Source: Phycisphaerae bacterium
Lineage (GTDB): Bacteria; Planctomycetota; Phycisphaerae; Phycisphaerales; UBA1924
Direction of reading: 5' to 3'
DNA length: 36,989 bases
Assembly: GCA_002706885.1 (NCBI GenBank)
Contig: PAKY01000019.1
Coordinates: 1 to 36,989, forward strand
Shown here: positions 1 through 8,231 of the stretch, piece after piece
How the letters are laid out: each line of letters starts with the position of its first letter
Numbering within the stretch: position 1 is the first letter of the stretch
Position numbers and translations under genes: made by a program
Notes under the pieces: generated by a model
The model's database searches: none
The model's input: only the letters and a program-made list of their open reading frames with translations
Told to the model about the DNA's origin: nothing

Positions 1-2357
1 ACACGCTCGCCCTTACCGACAGCCTCGACGCCCTCTTCGATCAGATCGAGCCGACGCTGCCCGCGGGCGTAGAACTCAACCGGGATGTTGTCCGCCAGTC
101 GCACTTCATCGATCGCGCCGTCCACAACGTCACCAAGGTGCTCGGCGAGGCGATCATCATCGTCCTCCTCGTGCTCGTGCTGTTCCTGATGAATCTTCGG
201 ACCACGCTGATCACGCTCACCGCGATCCCGATCTCGCTGGCCGTGGGCTTGCTGATGATGGATGCGTTGAATCTGGGTTTGAACGTCATGACCCTCGGCG
301 GCCTGACAGTAGCGATCGGCGTGCTCGTGGATGACGCGATCATCGACGTAGAAAATGTGTTTCGCCGGCTCAAGCAGAACCGGGCACAGCCTGAATCAGA
401 GCAACGCCCGTTCACAGAGGTGATCTTCGACGCGAGCAACGAGATCCGACCGGCGATGGTGTTCGCGACCGTCATCATTGTGATGGTGTTCGTGCCGCTG
501 CTCTTTCTGCAGGGTCTGGAAGGTCGGTTCTTCCAGCCGCTGGCGCTCACCTACATGATCTCGATTCTCGCTTCGCTAGCGGTGGCGCTCACGGTCGTCC
601 CGGCGATGTGCCGGTTCCTGCTCAAGGGCCGCCTCGGTGGCAAGCATGGCGAGCAGGATGGTTTCCTTGTGCGACTGCTCAAGCGGGCGTATGAGCCCGC
701 ACTCCGCGCCGCCATTCGGCTGCGTTTGTGGGTGCTTGGGGCCGCTGGACTCGTGACAGCCGCGGCGTTGCTGCTCGCGAGTACGTTCGGTAGTTCGTTC
801 CTTCCCTCGTTCAATGAGGGGACGTTCACCGTCTTCCTGCTCGCCCCTCCCGGCACGTCGATCGTCGAGAGCGATCGTCTCGCCACCGAGGTCGAGAAGC
901 AGCTCGTCGAGATCGAGGGTGTGCGGTCGGTCTCGCGCCGCACGGGCCGGGCCGAGCGTGACGAGCACGCCGAGCCGGTCAGCAACTCGGAGATCGAGGT
1001 CACCGTCGATGCTGGCAGCGACCGCTTCGAGGTCCGCGAGGACATCGACCGCATCCTCGGATCGGTCCCGGGCATCACCACTATGGTCGGCCAGCCCATC
1101 GAACACCGGCTCAGCCATGTCCTGTCCGGCACGCCCGCGGCGATCGCGATCAACGTCTTCGGTGAGAACCTCACCGAGCTGCGTCGCGTGGCCAAAGAGA
1201 TCGAAGGCGAACTACAGAGCCTCCCCGGTGCGCGCGATGTGAACGCCAACCGCGAGGTCATGATCACCTCGCTCCCGATCCGCTACCGCCACGCCGAACT
1301 CGCGGCCGCTGGGCTCAGTCCCGCCGATGCTGCCGAGCAGGTCCGTGAAGCCATCTACGGCGAGGTTGTCGACACGGTGAACCAGGGCGTGCGCCAGTAC
1401 GACCTCGTCGTCCGGCTTGCGCCCGAGGAGCGGGAGTCGATCGCACAGGTGCGTGACCTGCTGCTCCGAGGCCGCGGCGGCGCAACCGTCCGGCTCAGCG
1501 ATGTTGCCGATATCGGCCCCGAGCGTTCCAGCAATCTCATTACACGCGAGAACGCGCAGCGGAAGGCCGTTGTGTCACTCAACGTCGCCGAGGGATCCAA
1601 CCTCGGCGACTTGGTCGCACAGGTTCAGGAACGTGTCGATCCGATCGTGCAGAGCGCTGGCATGACCGTGTCCTACGGCGGGCAGTTCGAGGCCCAGCAG
1701 TCCGCGTCGCGCACGATCCTTGTCGCGGGCGTGGCCGTCGCGCTCATCATGCTCATGCTACTCCAGATTTCGACCGGCTCGATGCGTGCGGCGGTTCTCG
1801 TCATGCTCAACATGCCGCTCGCGCTCATCGGCGGCATCGCCGCGATCTACCTCACCGAGGGCGGCGGGCCGATCGCCAACACACTGGCCCTCGTCGGCAT
1901 CGGCGGCCCCTACATCCCGCCGGTGATCTCCATCGCGAGTTTGGTCGGGTTCATCACGCTCTTTGGCATCGCCGTCCGCAACGGCATCCTGCTGATCAAC
2001 CACTACAACCATCTCATGGAGGCCGAAGGGGTGCCGATGGGCGAGGCGATCGTCCAAGGGTCGATGGAGCGGCTTGTGCCGATCCTCATGACCGCGATCT
2101 CGGCCGCTCTCGGCCTCGTCCCTCTGGCCCTCGCGGCCGGCGAGCCCGGCAGCGAGCTGCTCGCCCCGCTCGCGATCGTCACACTCGGCGGTCTGCTGAC
2201 CTCCACATTCCTGAACCTCATCGTTGTCCCCGCTGGCTACTCGCTGGTGTTCGGACACAAGCTCGAACCGCGGCAACGTTCGTCGCGGTCATTCATGACA
2301 CGGATCGCCGGTGCACTCCGCCCGGCAAAAGCCACGGTCAACACCAAGGAGAACTGA
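1..2357 (+). CDS. CusA/CzcA-type heavy-metal RND efflux pump, 5' end outside window (copy 1)
   Basis: Inner-membrane proton-driven pump of the heavy-metal (HME) RND family. It is expected to export divalent or monovalent metal ions from periplasm or cytoplasm through an adaptor and an outer membrane channel. The reading frame is open from base 3, and the first codons (TLALTDSLDALF) align with residue 296 onward of the complete paralogue at 20681-23869, so about 295 residues lie upstream of the window. Visible features are the TM4 proton-relay motif VDDAIIDVENVFRRL, the second porter half with conserved NVFGENLTELRR, and TM segments to the end (GSELLAPLAIVTLGG). Relative to the paralogue it lacks four residues in the IAAIYLT-EGGGP loop and has a longer, unrelated C-terminal tail of about 34 residues. 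A lipoprotein gene starts one base after its stop codon, so the two are surely cotranscribed. Metal specificity cannot be read from the sequence. Confidence 0.95.
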   Translation, partial: TLALTDSLDALFDQIEPTLPAGVELNRDVVRQSHFIDRAVHNVTKVLGEAIIIVLLVLVLFLMNLRTTLITLTAIPISLAVGLLMMDALNLGLNVMTLGGLTVAIGVLVDDAIIDVENVFRRLKQNRAQPESEQRPFTEVIFDASNEIRPAMVFATVIIVMVFVPLLFLQGLEGRFFQPLALTYMISILASLAVALTVVPAMCRFLLKGRLGGKHGEQDGFLVRLLKRAYEPALRAAIRLRLWVLGAAGLVTAAALLLASTFGSSFLPSFNEGTFTVFLLAPPGTSIVESDRLATEVEKQLVEIEGVRSVSRRTGRAERDEHAEPVSNSEIEVTVDAGSDRFEVREDIDRILGSVPGITTMVGQPIEHRLSHVLSGTPAAIAINVFGENLTELRRVAKEIEGELQSLPGARDVNANREVMITSLPIRYRHAELAAAGLSPADAAEQVREAIYGEVVDTVNQGVRQYDLVVRLAPEERESIAQVRDLLLRGRGGATVRLSDVADIGPERSSNLITRENAQRKAVVSLNVAEGSNLGDLVAQVQERVDPIVQSAGMTVSYGGQFEAQQSASRTILVAGVAVALIMLMLLQISTGSMRAAVLVMLNMPLALIGGIAAIYLTEGGGPIANTLALVGIGGPYIPPVISIASLVGFITLFGIAVRNGILLINHYNHLMEAEGVPMGEAIVQGSMERLVPILMTAISAALGLVPLALAAGEPGSELLAPLAIVTLGGLLTSTFLNLIVVPAGYSLVFGHKLEPRQRSSRSFMTRIAGALRPAKATVNTKEN

Positions 2358-2358
2358 C

Positions 2359-2892
2359 ATGACCGATCTGACCAAGCTGTTCCTCGTCTCGCTCGCCGCC
2401 GCATCGCTGACGCTGTCCGGGTGCGGAAACGAGTCCGGCTCGTCCAACGCCGCTGGCCAGTCCGAACATAGCGATCATGACGGCCATGACCACGATGCCG
2501 AGGGTCATGAAGATCATGACCACGATGCTGAAGGACATGAGGATCACGATCACGGCGATGATGACCACGGCGATCACGGCGCTGAGCGCGACCTCGGCTC
2601 GGTAACCATCGCCGGCACCACATACCGCGTTTCCATGGGGGGCGAGATCGAGCCGTCCGCAACCGTTCACCTCGACATCGAGCGCACCGACGGCCCCGAG
2701 CCTGCCGCGATCCGCGTCTGGATCGGCGACGAGGCGGGCACCGGGGCATTGAAGAGCAAGGCGATGGGCAGCAGCGGCGACTACCACGCCGACGCCGAGG
2801 CCCCAGCCAATGTGTCGCTCCCGACTTCCCTATGGATCGAAATCGAGACCGCCAACGGAACCCGCGAGTCCGGGTCGATCAATATCAACTAA
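2359..2892 (+). CDS. His-rich lipoprotein linked to heavy-metal RND pump (copy 1)
   Basis: Predicted periplasm-facing lipoprotein of 177 residues. The ATG at 2359 is preferred because AAGGAG lies about 8 bases upstream, inside the end of the RND gene, and because it gives a proper lipoprotein signal: KLFLVSLAAASLTLSGC with the lipid-bearing Cys at residue 22. Residues about 30-75 are a low-complexity His/Asp/Glu segment (repeats of HDHDAEGHED), a typical metal-buffering composition. The C-terminal ~100 residues form a compact domain with RVWIGDEAGTG, YHADAEAP and LWIEIE, matching the same region of the lipoprotein at 20154-20684. Both copies sit immediately behind an HME-RND gene, so a role in metal capture or hand-off to the pump is a reasonable inference. 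The domain is possibly an Ig-like sandwich of the YtkA/FixH kind, but I cannot confirm that. I do not recognise an established gene name. Confidence 0.88.
   Translation: MTDLTKLFLVSLAAASLTLSGCGNESGSSNAAGQSEHSDHDGHDHDAEGHEDHDHDAEGHEDHDHGDDDHGDHGAERDLGSVTIAGTTYRVSMGGEIEPSATVHLDIERTDGPEPAAIRVWIGDEAGTGALKSKAMGSSGDYHADAEAPANVSLPTSLWIEIETANGTRESGSININ
2485..2544 (+). repeat. Two 30-bp tandem units encoding HDHDAEGHED
   Basis: Two imperfect direct repeats, 2485-2514 and 2515-2544, each encode the same ten residues HDHDAEGHED with a few synonymous changes. A degenerate third unit (HDHGDDDHGD) follows. This is the expanded His-rich metal-binding stretch of the lipoprotein. Codon-level drift between units suggests an older duplication, or selection on the protein rather than the DNA. 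Confidence 0.8.
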
Positions 2893-2902
2893 AGAGGTAC
2901 GC

Positions 2903-3805
2903 ATGGGCGGGCACCATCACCATTCGGCCGACACAGGCACCCGCCGCCTCGCATGGGCGGTCGCGATCAACATGCTGCTGACCGTTGCCCAGGTAGTCGG
3001 CGGTCTGCTTTCCGGCAGCCTTGCGTTGATCGCTGACGCGTTGCACAACTTCAGCGACGCCGCAGGACTCCTCCTCGCCTTGGTCGCACGCCGCATCTCC
3101 AAGCGACCTGCCGACGAGCGGCGAACCTTCGGCTACGGCCGCGCTGAAGTGGTCGGTGGTCTCATCAACCTGACCTCCATCATGGTGATCGCGGGCTACC
3201 TACTTATCGAAGCGATCACTCGGACCTTTGATCGTCCAGACATCGACGGCTGGATGGTGGTGATCGTGGCAGGGATCGCTTTGGTCGTGGATGCGGCGAC
3301 CGCCGTGCTTACCTACTCGATGTCCAAGGACAGCGTAAACCTCAAGGCGGCGTTTCTGCACAACCTCGCTGACGCGCTCGCCTCGGTTGCCGTGATCGTC
3401 ACTGGCACGCTCATCATCCTTTTCGACTGGTATTGGACCGACATTGTCGCGACGGTTGGTATCTCGGTATACATCGTCTGGATCTCATGGAAGCCCATGA
3501 AGCGGTGCATACGGATCCTCATGCAGAGCGTCCCGGAAGGGTTATCGATTGATGAGATCTGGCAAGTCATCGCAGGTGTCGACGGCGTCGATGCGGTCGC
3601 CCATCTTCATGTCTGGCCGATCGACGAGGGCTCCGTCGCCGCTGAGGTTCGTATCTCGATGGCGGACGACGCCAGCATCATTGACGCACACATCGTGTGT
3701 TCTCAGGTGCGGGCCCAACTCCAAGACCGCTTCGGAATCGACCATGTGACTGTCGAGATAGTGCCGCCCAGCGTTCTTGCGGATCCACGCCCTGATTCGG
3801 GTTGA
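2903..3805 (+). CDS. Cation diffusion facilitator, Zn-type (CzcD/ZitB-like)
   Basis: Inner-membrane Zn2+ (possibly also Co2+/Cd2+) exporter of the CDF family, 300 residues, exchanging metal for protons. The start at 2903 (MGGHHHHSAD) follows AAAGAGG and sits ten bases after the lipoprotein stop. It gives a His-rich cytosolic N-terminus as in CzcD/ZitB. Six TM segments are visible. The transport site is of the HD-HD type: H48xxxD52 in TM2 (HNFSD) and H153xxxD157 in TM5 (HNLAD), the signature of Zn-transporting ZnT/ZitB proteins. FGYGRAEVVGGLIN after TM2 and the cytosolic ferredoxin-like domain (VDGVDAVAHLHVW) are standard. It lies in one operon with the RND pump and lipoprotein, which points to divalent metal resistance for the block. 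Codon use is visibly less GC-biased than in the RND gene upstream, which may indicate a different origin. Confidence 0.95.
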   Translation: MGGHHHHSADTGTRRLAWAVAINMLLTVAQVVGGLLSGSLALIADALHNFSDAAGLLLALVARRISKRPADERRTFGYGRAEVVGGLINLTSIMVIAGYLLIEAITRTFDRPDIDGWMVVIVAGIALVVDAATAVLTYSMSKDSVNLKAAFLHNLADALASVAVIVTGTLIILFDWYWTDIVATVGISVYIVWISWKPMKRCIRILMQSVPEGLSIDEIWQVIAGVDGVDAVAHLHVWPIDEGSVAAEVRISMADDASIIDAHIVCSQVRAQLQDRFGIDHVTVEIVPPSVLADPRPDSG

Positions 3806-4049
3806 GGAGCTCAGCGTGGGCGACCTTGCAGAAGAAACCGGGATGACCATCCAGGCCGTCTCGAATCAACTACAACGCCTGGCCGAGGTCGGCGTGGTTG
3901 GCAAGCGGCGCGACGGGCTTCAAGCTATGTATCGCGTGATCGATCCCTGCGTGCCGGTGCTCCTCGAACGAGGCTGGTGTCACATCGATGAGTACGACAC
4001 GGCTGATGATGCCGGGGGATCGATCGGGCTCGCGATACACGCCCACTGA
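3777..4049 (+). CDS. ArsR/SmtB-type regulator, N-terminally shortened
   Basis: Winged-helix metal-responsive repressor fragment. From the TTG at 3777 the protein reads MRIHALIRVEELSVGDLAEE, which matches the second helix and HTH of ArsR/SmtB proteins (usual form LADPTRLRILALL...ELSVGDLAE). It continues with the recognition region MTIQAVSNQLQRLAEVGVVGKRR, the wing, and DPCVPVLLERGWCHIDEY. The first helix that normally precedes this (about 20 residues) is absent: the frame closes at a TAG at 3759-3761, and the 5' end lies inside the last 29 bases of the CDF gene. No Shine-Dalgarno sequence is seen before the TTG. It is either a shortened but translationally coupled regulator or a remnant. Family homodimers normally need the missing helix, so reduced function is likely. 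The two Cys in the tail could bind metal, which is inference only. Confidence 0.6.
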   Translation: MRIHALIRVEELSVGDLAEETGMTIQAVSNQLQRLAEVGVVGKRRDGLQAMYRVIDPCVPVLLERGWCHIDEYDTADDAGGSIGLAIHAH

Positions 4050-4538
4050 TTTCACTGAGTGATGCTAATCAGAGGCACCTATCACGTCATTGATGATCTG
4101 ACGCCATGCACTTCCAGAGCTAAGACCTGGCCGCGCCATGATGGGAGACTCATCAAAGTAATTCGCGTCCTGTTTGCCTCGGAATGAGCAGCGTGAGTTC
4201 CGCAATGGCAGTGGGCCTAGAACTGGCCTTGATACGTCAATCTGAAGCGGTTCGAATCGCATCGGATGACTTGGGATCGATCGACGCAAGATGCTTATAG
4301 ACAGACAATTACGCACACTGATCCCATTTGCGGCTCGTGGGCCGTGCCCAGCCGACACAGTCCCCCCCTCTCCGTTCTAAAGCCTCGGTGTCCGTAAGTC
4401 CTGAATCGTCAAGCTGTTGCGAGGATCGGCGGTGTCGCGAAGTTGATCGTACCTGGTGTCACCGCAGGTAGAACTGCTCCGCGACTCCGCGCAGAGCTCG
4501 GCTTCCGCTCGCGGCGACGTGCAAAGACCGCGGGCGAA
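4050..4538. other. Gene-poor lower-GC stretch
   Basis: No convincing gene was found in this roughly 490-bp interval between the metal-resistance block and the giant secreted protein. Base composition is clearly less GC-rich than the flanks, at least to about 4330. A 97-residue open frame on the minus strand (4065-4358) has no recognisable domain, start signal or coding bias. A small inverted repeat sits at 4450-4470. The stretch could be decayed mobile DNA at an island edge, but no transposase or terminal repeats are visible. Confidence 0.5.
4450..4470 (-). terminator. Weak stem-loop downstream of the secreted-protein gene
   Basis: TACCTG (4450-4455) and CAGGTA (4465-4470) form a perfect 6-bp inverted repeat around a 9-base loop. 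It lies about 70 bases past the stop codon of the minus-strand gene ending at 4539. There is no T-run, so intrinsic termination is doubtful; it could equally be an operator-like site. Confidence 0.25.
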
Positions 4539-7500
4539 TTACGGGCACCCTGTGAGCAGAACCGCTAGGAACGCGAGCGCGTCGTTCTGGTCGAACAGGC
4601 CGTCGGGGTCTTCAGGGCTGATGTCCGTTCGGGGGGCTTCTCCGGCGAGTTCCGACAGGAAGAAGAGCAGGTCGAACGCATCGGTTGCGCCATCAGGGGT
4701 CGCGGATAGCGCGGCCCCTCCGGCTGATCCCGCGATGTCTGCGGCGCACCCTTGAGGCACAAACGTCACGTGCCCGCTGTCGATGAACAGCGTCACCCCG
4801 AGCGTTGCCGCGATGCCCGGTGAGGCGTCGTTCCAGCGGATCGCGAAGGGAGCGGCTTCCGCGCCGTAACCGACTTGCGTGGTGACGAAGAACTCGTCCG
4901 TAAACCCTTCGTGGACGTTCTGCGCGTCGCCGTGGTTGGAGAGAGGGGACAGGTCGACGAGGTCGTTCTTGCCCGGCGCGCCGGCGCCGAGATCCTCGAA
5001 CCCATCCAGTGGCCAATAGCCGATCAGACCTGTCGAGACGTTTGGGACCGGCGCGTCATAGCTGGCGGAGATCTCTGCCGCGGAGCGGGCGACGTTCCAG
5101 TAACGGACCTCGGCGATATCGCCCTGCCAAGGCTCGCCCTGCGAACGCCCGATGAACAAGTCGGAAGTGAACGGCAGCGCGCCGCTGCTGTGGTTGATCT
5201 TCTGGACGAAGCCGCCGTTGACGTAGAGGGAGGCGTCGAATGCCTCATCCAGAACCACCGCGAGATGAACCCACTGATTCTGGACGAACGGGTTGGCGGC
5301 GAAGAAATAGTCGCGGACGCCGAACGTGGTGAACATCACCGTGCCCGTCTCGCTGCGGCCGAAGCCGAAGCCCCCTGGCCCGATAGACGCCACGATGCGC
5401 GAGCGTGTTCCGGTGACGACGTCGGTTGCGCGGACCCATGCCTCGACGGTAAAGCTCGCCGGAACGTCGTAGTCCTGACGATGTGGAATCGTGACTCGGC
5501 TCGACAGATCGCGGTAGAACGTCATGCCCTCCTGCAGCGGTCTGCCCTCGACGAACGTCGCGTCGGCGATGTCGGCGTGCGCGCCGGTGAGCGAGTGATC
5601 GCGAACGTCGTTGACACCCGGATCGCCTGTGCCGAGGTCCTCAGCCCCGTCAAGCCTCCAGTATCCGATGAGGCCCTCTTCGAGCCCTGACAGGCGGCGA
5701 TGGGCGTTGGCGAAAATCGCATGGTCAGGGCAGGGCTCGTCCCATACGCGGACCTCGTCTATGTCGCCCTTGAAGGGGTCGGAGAAGAAGTCGCCGCCGA
5801 TAAAGACACCGAGGCCGGAGCCGATGAGGTCGGCGCCGCTCGCGCTGAGGGTCTCAACGGGCCGCCCGTTGACGAAGAACGTGACGCTGTTCGCGCCGCT
5901 GAGTCGGGCGGCGACGTGGGTCCATGTTTCCGCGTTGATGTACGCGCCGATGGTGGTCACGTTGACGATCCCAAACTTCGTAAAGATGAGGCGACCGCCA
6001 TCGCTCACGCCGAGCCTGGCGCCGACGTTCTCGTTCTTCGTTCGTGTGGAGATGATGTGCTGCGTGCCGCCAACGACGGTGTCGGGGCGGATCCAGGCTT
6101 CGAGTGTGAAGTCGCTGCGGAGATCGAACGCAGGGTTCGGCGCCGTTCGCGGAAAGCGGCTGTCACCCGGGAGCCGAAGGCCTGCCGTCGCCGTGATGTC
6201 AACGGTCTTTCGTCCGATCGGCGTGACGGGACCGGCCCCCGCTCCGGCCGGGGGCAAGCGTTCGAGGTCGAAGGTCGCGGGAAAGCCGAAGTTGTCGCGG
6301 CGGAAGACGGGGCGGTCGAAGACGGCGCGGAAGCGTTGGCGGGTGTCGCTCGTGGTGGGGGGGCCGATCGGGAGGATGCTCGGCGAGCCGGGCTGCTCGT
6401 AGGCGCCGAGGTCGACCGCGGAGTCGGTCAGCGTGACGGTCCAGTTGTCGAGGTTGCCGCTCTGACCCACAACGAAATCGGCGACGTCGAGTTCCAGGGT
6501 GCGAGCGACGGTGAAGTCGAAGCGGAACGAGTCGAGCGGCGAATAGGGGAAGCCCAGGAATTGGTTGAGCCCGCAGGGGAACCCGCCGGAGCTGCCGTCG
6601 TACGCGGTCATCGCGACCGACGCCGCGCCGCCACAGGCGGGTCTGTTGAAAGCGAAGCGAGGAAAGTTGAGGTCTTCGGTCGCGAGGCTCGCGGTGAGCT
6701 GGGTGACTTCGGGGTGATCGATGAGCGTGTCGAGAACGAGCCGACGTGGGTAGGCGGCGCGGGGAATCGCGAGGAACGTGGAAAGCGAGGAACCCGCGCC
6801 GACGTCGAAGATCTGAGGGCCCCGATTCGGGTCGGCGAACGCCCCCCGCGCGAGTTCGGGGCGGTACATGTAGAGGTCGGGCGAGCCGCCGACGAAGCGA
6901 TCGTCGGCCACGCGGTCGAGCCCGCGGATGTCAGTCTGGACAATCCCGAAACCCTCCAGACCAACCTCGAACGCGCGGGGGAGGAGGAAGTCGTCGCCCG
7001 CGTCGATTGCGGGCGAGCCCGGGCCGGGCCGGAGTTCGTCGAGGTCGGTCGGCGGAAGGAAGCCGTCGAGCTCGAAGAGCGGGTCTGCGTCGAGAACGGC
7101 GCGACCGACCACCCGGGTGTTCGCCGGCGCGCCGCCGTCGATCAGCGAGCTGACGACCTCGACGCGCGATGGTGAGGCTGCATCGGAAATGACCTCGGGG
7201 CGGACCGAGCCGATCGCGCGGTTACGCCAGAGGATCGAGTTCTTGATCCGCAGGCCCGTTGCGGTTCCGCTGTCGCGGTAGACCAAGCCCGCCTCGGCGC
7301 CATCGGGTTCGAATTCGCCGAAGAAGCTGTAGGCAGCGGTGCAGTTGATCAGGTCCACGTCGCCGCCGAGCACAAGCAGGTAGGACGCGTCGGTATCGCA
7401 CACGTTGCCCGTGAAGACGTTGCCGAAGAGGGTCGCGGTCGCGAAGAAGATGGAAACGGCGCCCGATGAGTCGGCGCTGAAGTTTCGGTCGAAAGAAGAG

Positions 7501-8231
7501 TGGGCGATCGTCGTGGGGACGGTTGAACTGATCGCGCCCGCGTCGGCCGTGAAGGTTTCGCCGGTGGCTCGATTCAAGGAGAATCGGCTGTTGACGACGG
7601 TCAGCGACGGCATCACACCCGTGCTCGAAGTTGAGCCGAAATTGCTGACGGCGCCGGTGCTGTCACCTTCGTTTCCCTCGAAGACGCAGTCCTTAACGGT
7701 GAGGTTAGCACGGTAGCCACGGACCGTCGCCCCTTGGACGCCACGGCTGGTGTTGTTGGTGAACGTGCAGCGGTCGAGGGTCATGATCGCGTCCTGCACG
7801 ACGATGGAGCCGCGCTGGTCGACCACGCTGAGATGGTCCTCGAAGAAGAAGCCGATGATCGATGTGATGGAGCCGGCGCCGAGGGGGACGAAGACCATCT
7901 GGCCGAGCGAAGCCGATCGGAGGGTTGTGCGCTTCGCGCCAAACTCGGCGGCCGGGTTGCTGGCCCTGAGCGTGAACGACTTGCCGCCGAAGTCGAGTGA
8001 TTCGTTGTAGTCGCCCGGTTCGACGATGATGACATCGCTCGGAACGCCGGGAATCGCGTCGATGGCGGACTGAATCGTCGGGAACGTTCCGGCTCCGCCA
8101 CCCTTCGAGACGATCAGCGTGTCCGCCATCGTTGAGGAGACCGAGAGGCCCACGGCGAGGGCGCAGAGCTGCGAAGATCCAGCGACGCCCATGACCGACC
8201 GACTGAAGCGCATGTAGATCCGATTGAACAT
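4539..8231 (-). CDS. Giant secreted beta-helix / P-domain-like / double LamG protein with dockerin-like C-terminus
   Basis: Predicted exported 1230-residue protein of unknown substrate. The ATG at 8231 is chosen because GGAAAG precedes it by 7 bases and it gives a signal peptide ending near SSTMA. Residues about 40-420 are a right-handed parallel beta-helix of the pectin-lyase type (FPTIQSAIDAIPGVPSDVI, many short N-rich turns), with the usual SPAIDAGDD near its end. The terminal motif VDLGAYEQ comes only at about 607-614, after an inserted region resembling a proprotein-convertase P domain (LDTLIDHPEVTQL...SGNLDNWTVTL). Two LamG/concanavalin-like domains follow (FTLEAWIRPD about 707-835, FTVEAWVRAT about 927-1050), each trailed by GLIGYW.LDG.EDLG, i.e. 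an internal duplication of about 210 residues. The C-terminus (GCAADIAG...DQNDALAFLAVLLTGC) is a Cys-flanked, partly degenerate dockerin-like pair. Likely surface or matrix binding; catalysis cannot be claimed. Confidence 0.85.
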   Translation of the reverse strand: MFNRIYMRFSRSVMGVAGSSQLCALAVGLSVSSTMADTLIVSKGGGAGTFPTIQSAIDAIPGVPSDVIIVEPGDYNESLDFGGKSFTLRASNPAAEFGAKRTTLRSASLGQMVFVPLGAGSITSIIGFFFEDHLSVVDQRGSIVVQDAIMTLDRCTFTNNTSRGVQGATVRGYRANLTVKDCVFEGNEGDSTGAVSNFGSTSSTGVMPSLTVVNSRFSLNRATGETFTADAGAISSTVPTTIAHSSFDRNFSADSSGAVSIFFATATLFGNVFTGNVCDTDASYLLVLGGDVDLINCTAAYSFFGEFEPDGAEAGLVYRDSGTATGLRIKNSILWRNRAIGSVRPEVISDAASPSRVEVVSSLIDGGAPANTRVVGRAVLDADPLFELDGFLPPTDLDELRPGPGSPAIDAGDDFLLPRAFEVGLEGFGIVQTDIRGLDRVADDRFVGGSPDLYMYRPELARGAFADPNRGPQIFDVGAGSSLSTFLAIPRAAYPRRLVLDTLIDHPEVTQLTASLATEDLNFPRFAFNRPACGGAASVAMTAYDGSSGGFPCGLNQFLGFPYSPLDSFRFDFTVARTLELDVADFVVGQSGNLDNWTVTLTDSAVDLGAYEQPGSPSILPIGPPTTSDTRQRFRAVFDRPVFRRDNFGFPATFDLERLPPAGAGAGPVTPIGRKTVDITATAGLRLPGDSRFPRTAPNPAFDLRSDFTLEAWIRPDTVVGGTQHIISTRTKNENVGARLGVSDGGRLIFTKFGIVNVTTIGAYINAETWTHVAARLSGANSVTFFVNGRPVETLSASGADLIGSGLGVFIGGDFFSDPFKGDIDEVRVWDEPCPDHAIFANAHRRLSGLEEGLIGYWRLDGAEDLGTGDPGVNDVRDHSLTGAHADIADATFVEGRPLQEGMTFYRDLSSRVTIPHRQDYDVPASFTVEAWVRATDVVTGTRSRIVASIGPGGFGFGRSETGTVMFTTFGVRDYFFAANPFVQNQWVHLAVVLDEAFDASLYVNGGFVQKINHSSGALPFTSDLFIGRSQGEPWQGDIAEVRYWNVARSAAEISASYDAPVPNVSTGLIGYWPLDGFEDLGAGAPGKNDLVDLSPLSNHGDAQNVHEGFTDEFFVTTQVGYGAEAAPFAIRWNDASPGIAATLGVTLFIDSGHVTFVPQGCAADIAGSAGGAALSATPDGATDAFDLLFFLSELAGEAPRTDISPEDPDGLFDQNDALAFLAVLLTGCP

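Noticed and set aside
4250-4272. T-loop-like GGTTCGAATC suggesting a tRNA
   Set aside because: The flanking bases do not form a T-stem on either strand, and no acceptor or anticodon stem can be folded around it.
4065-4358. 97-residue minus-strand open frame in the lower-GC stretch
   Set aside because: No domain, no ribosome binding site and no coding bias; could be a remnant but cannot be supported.
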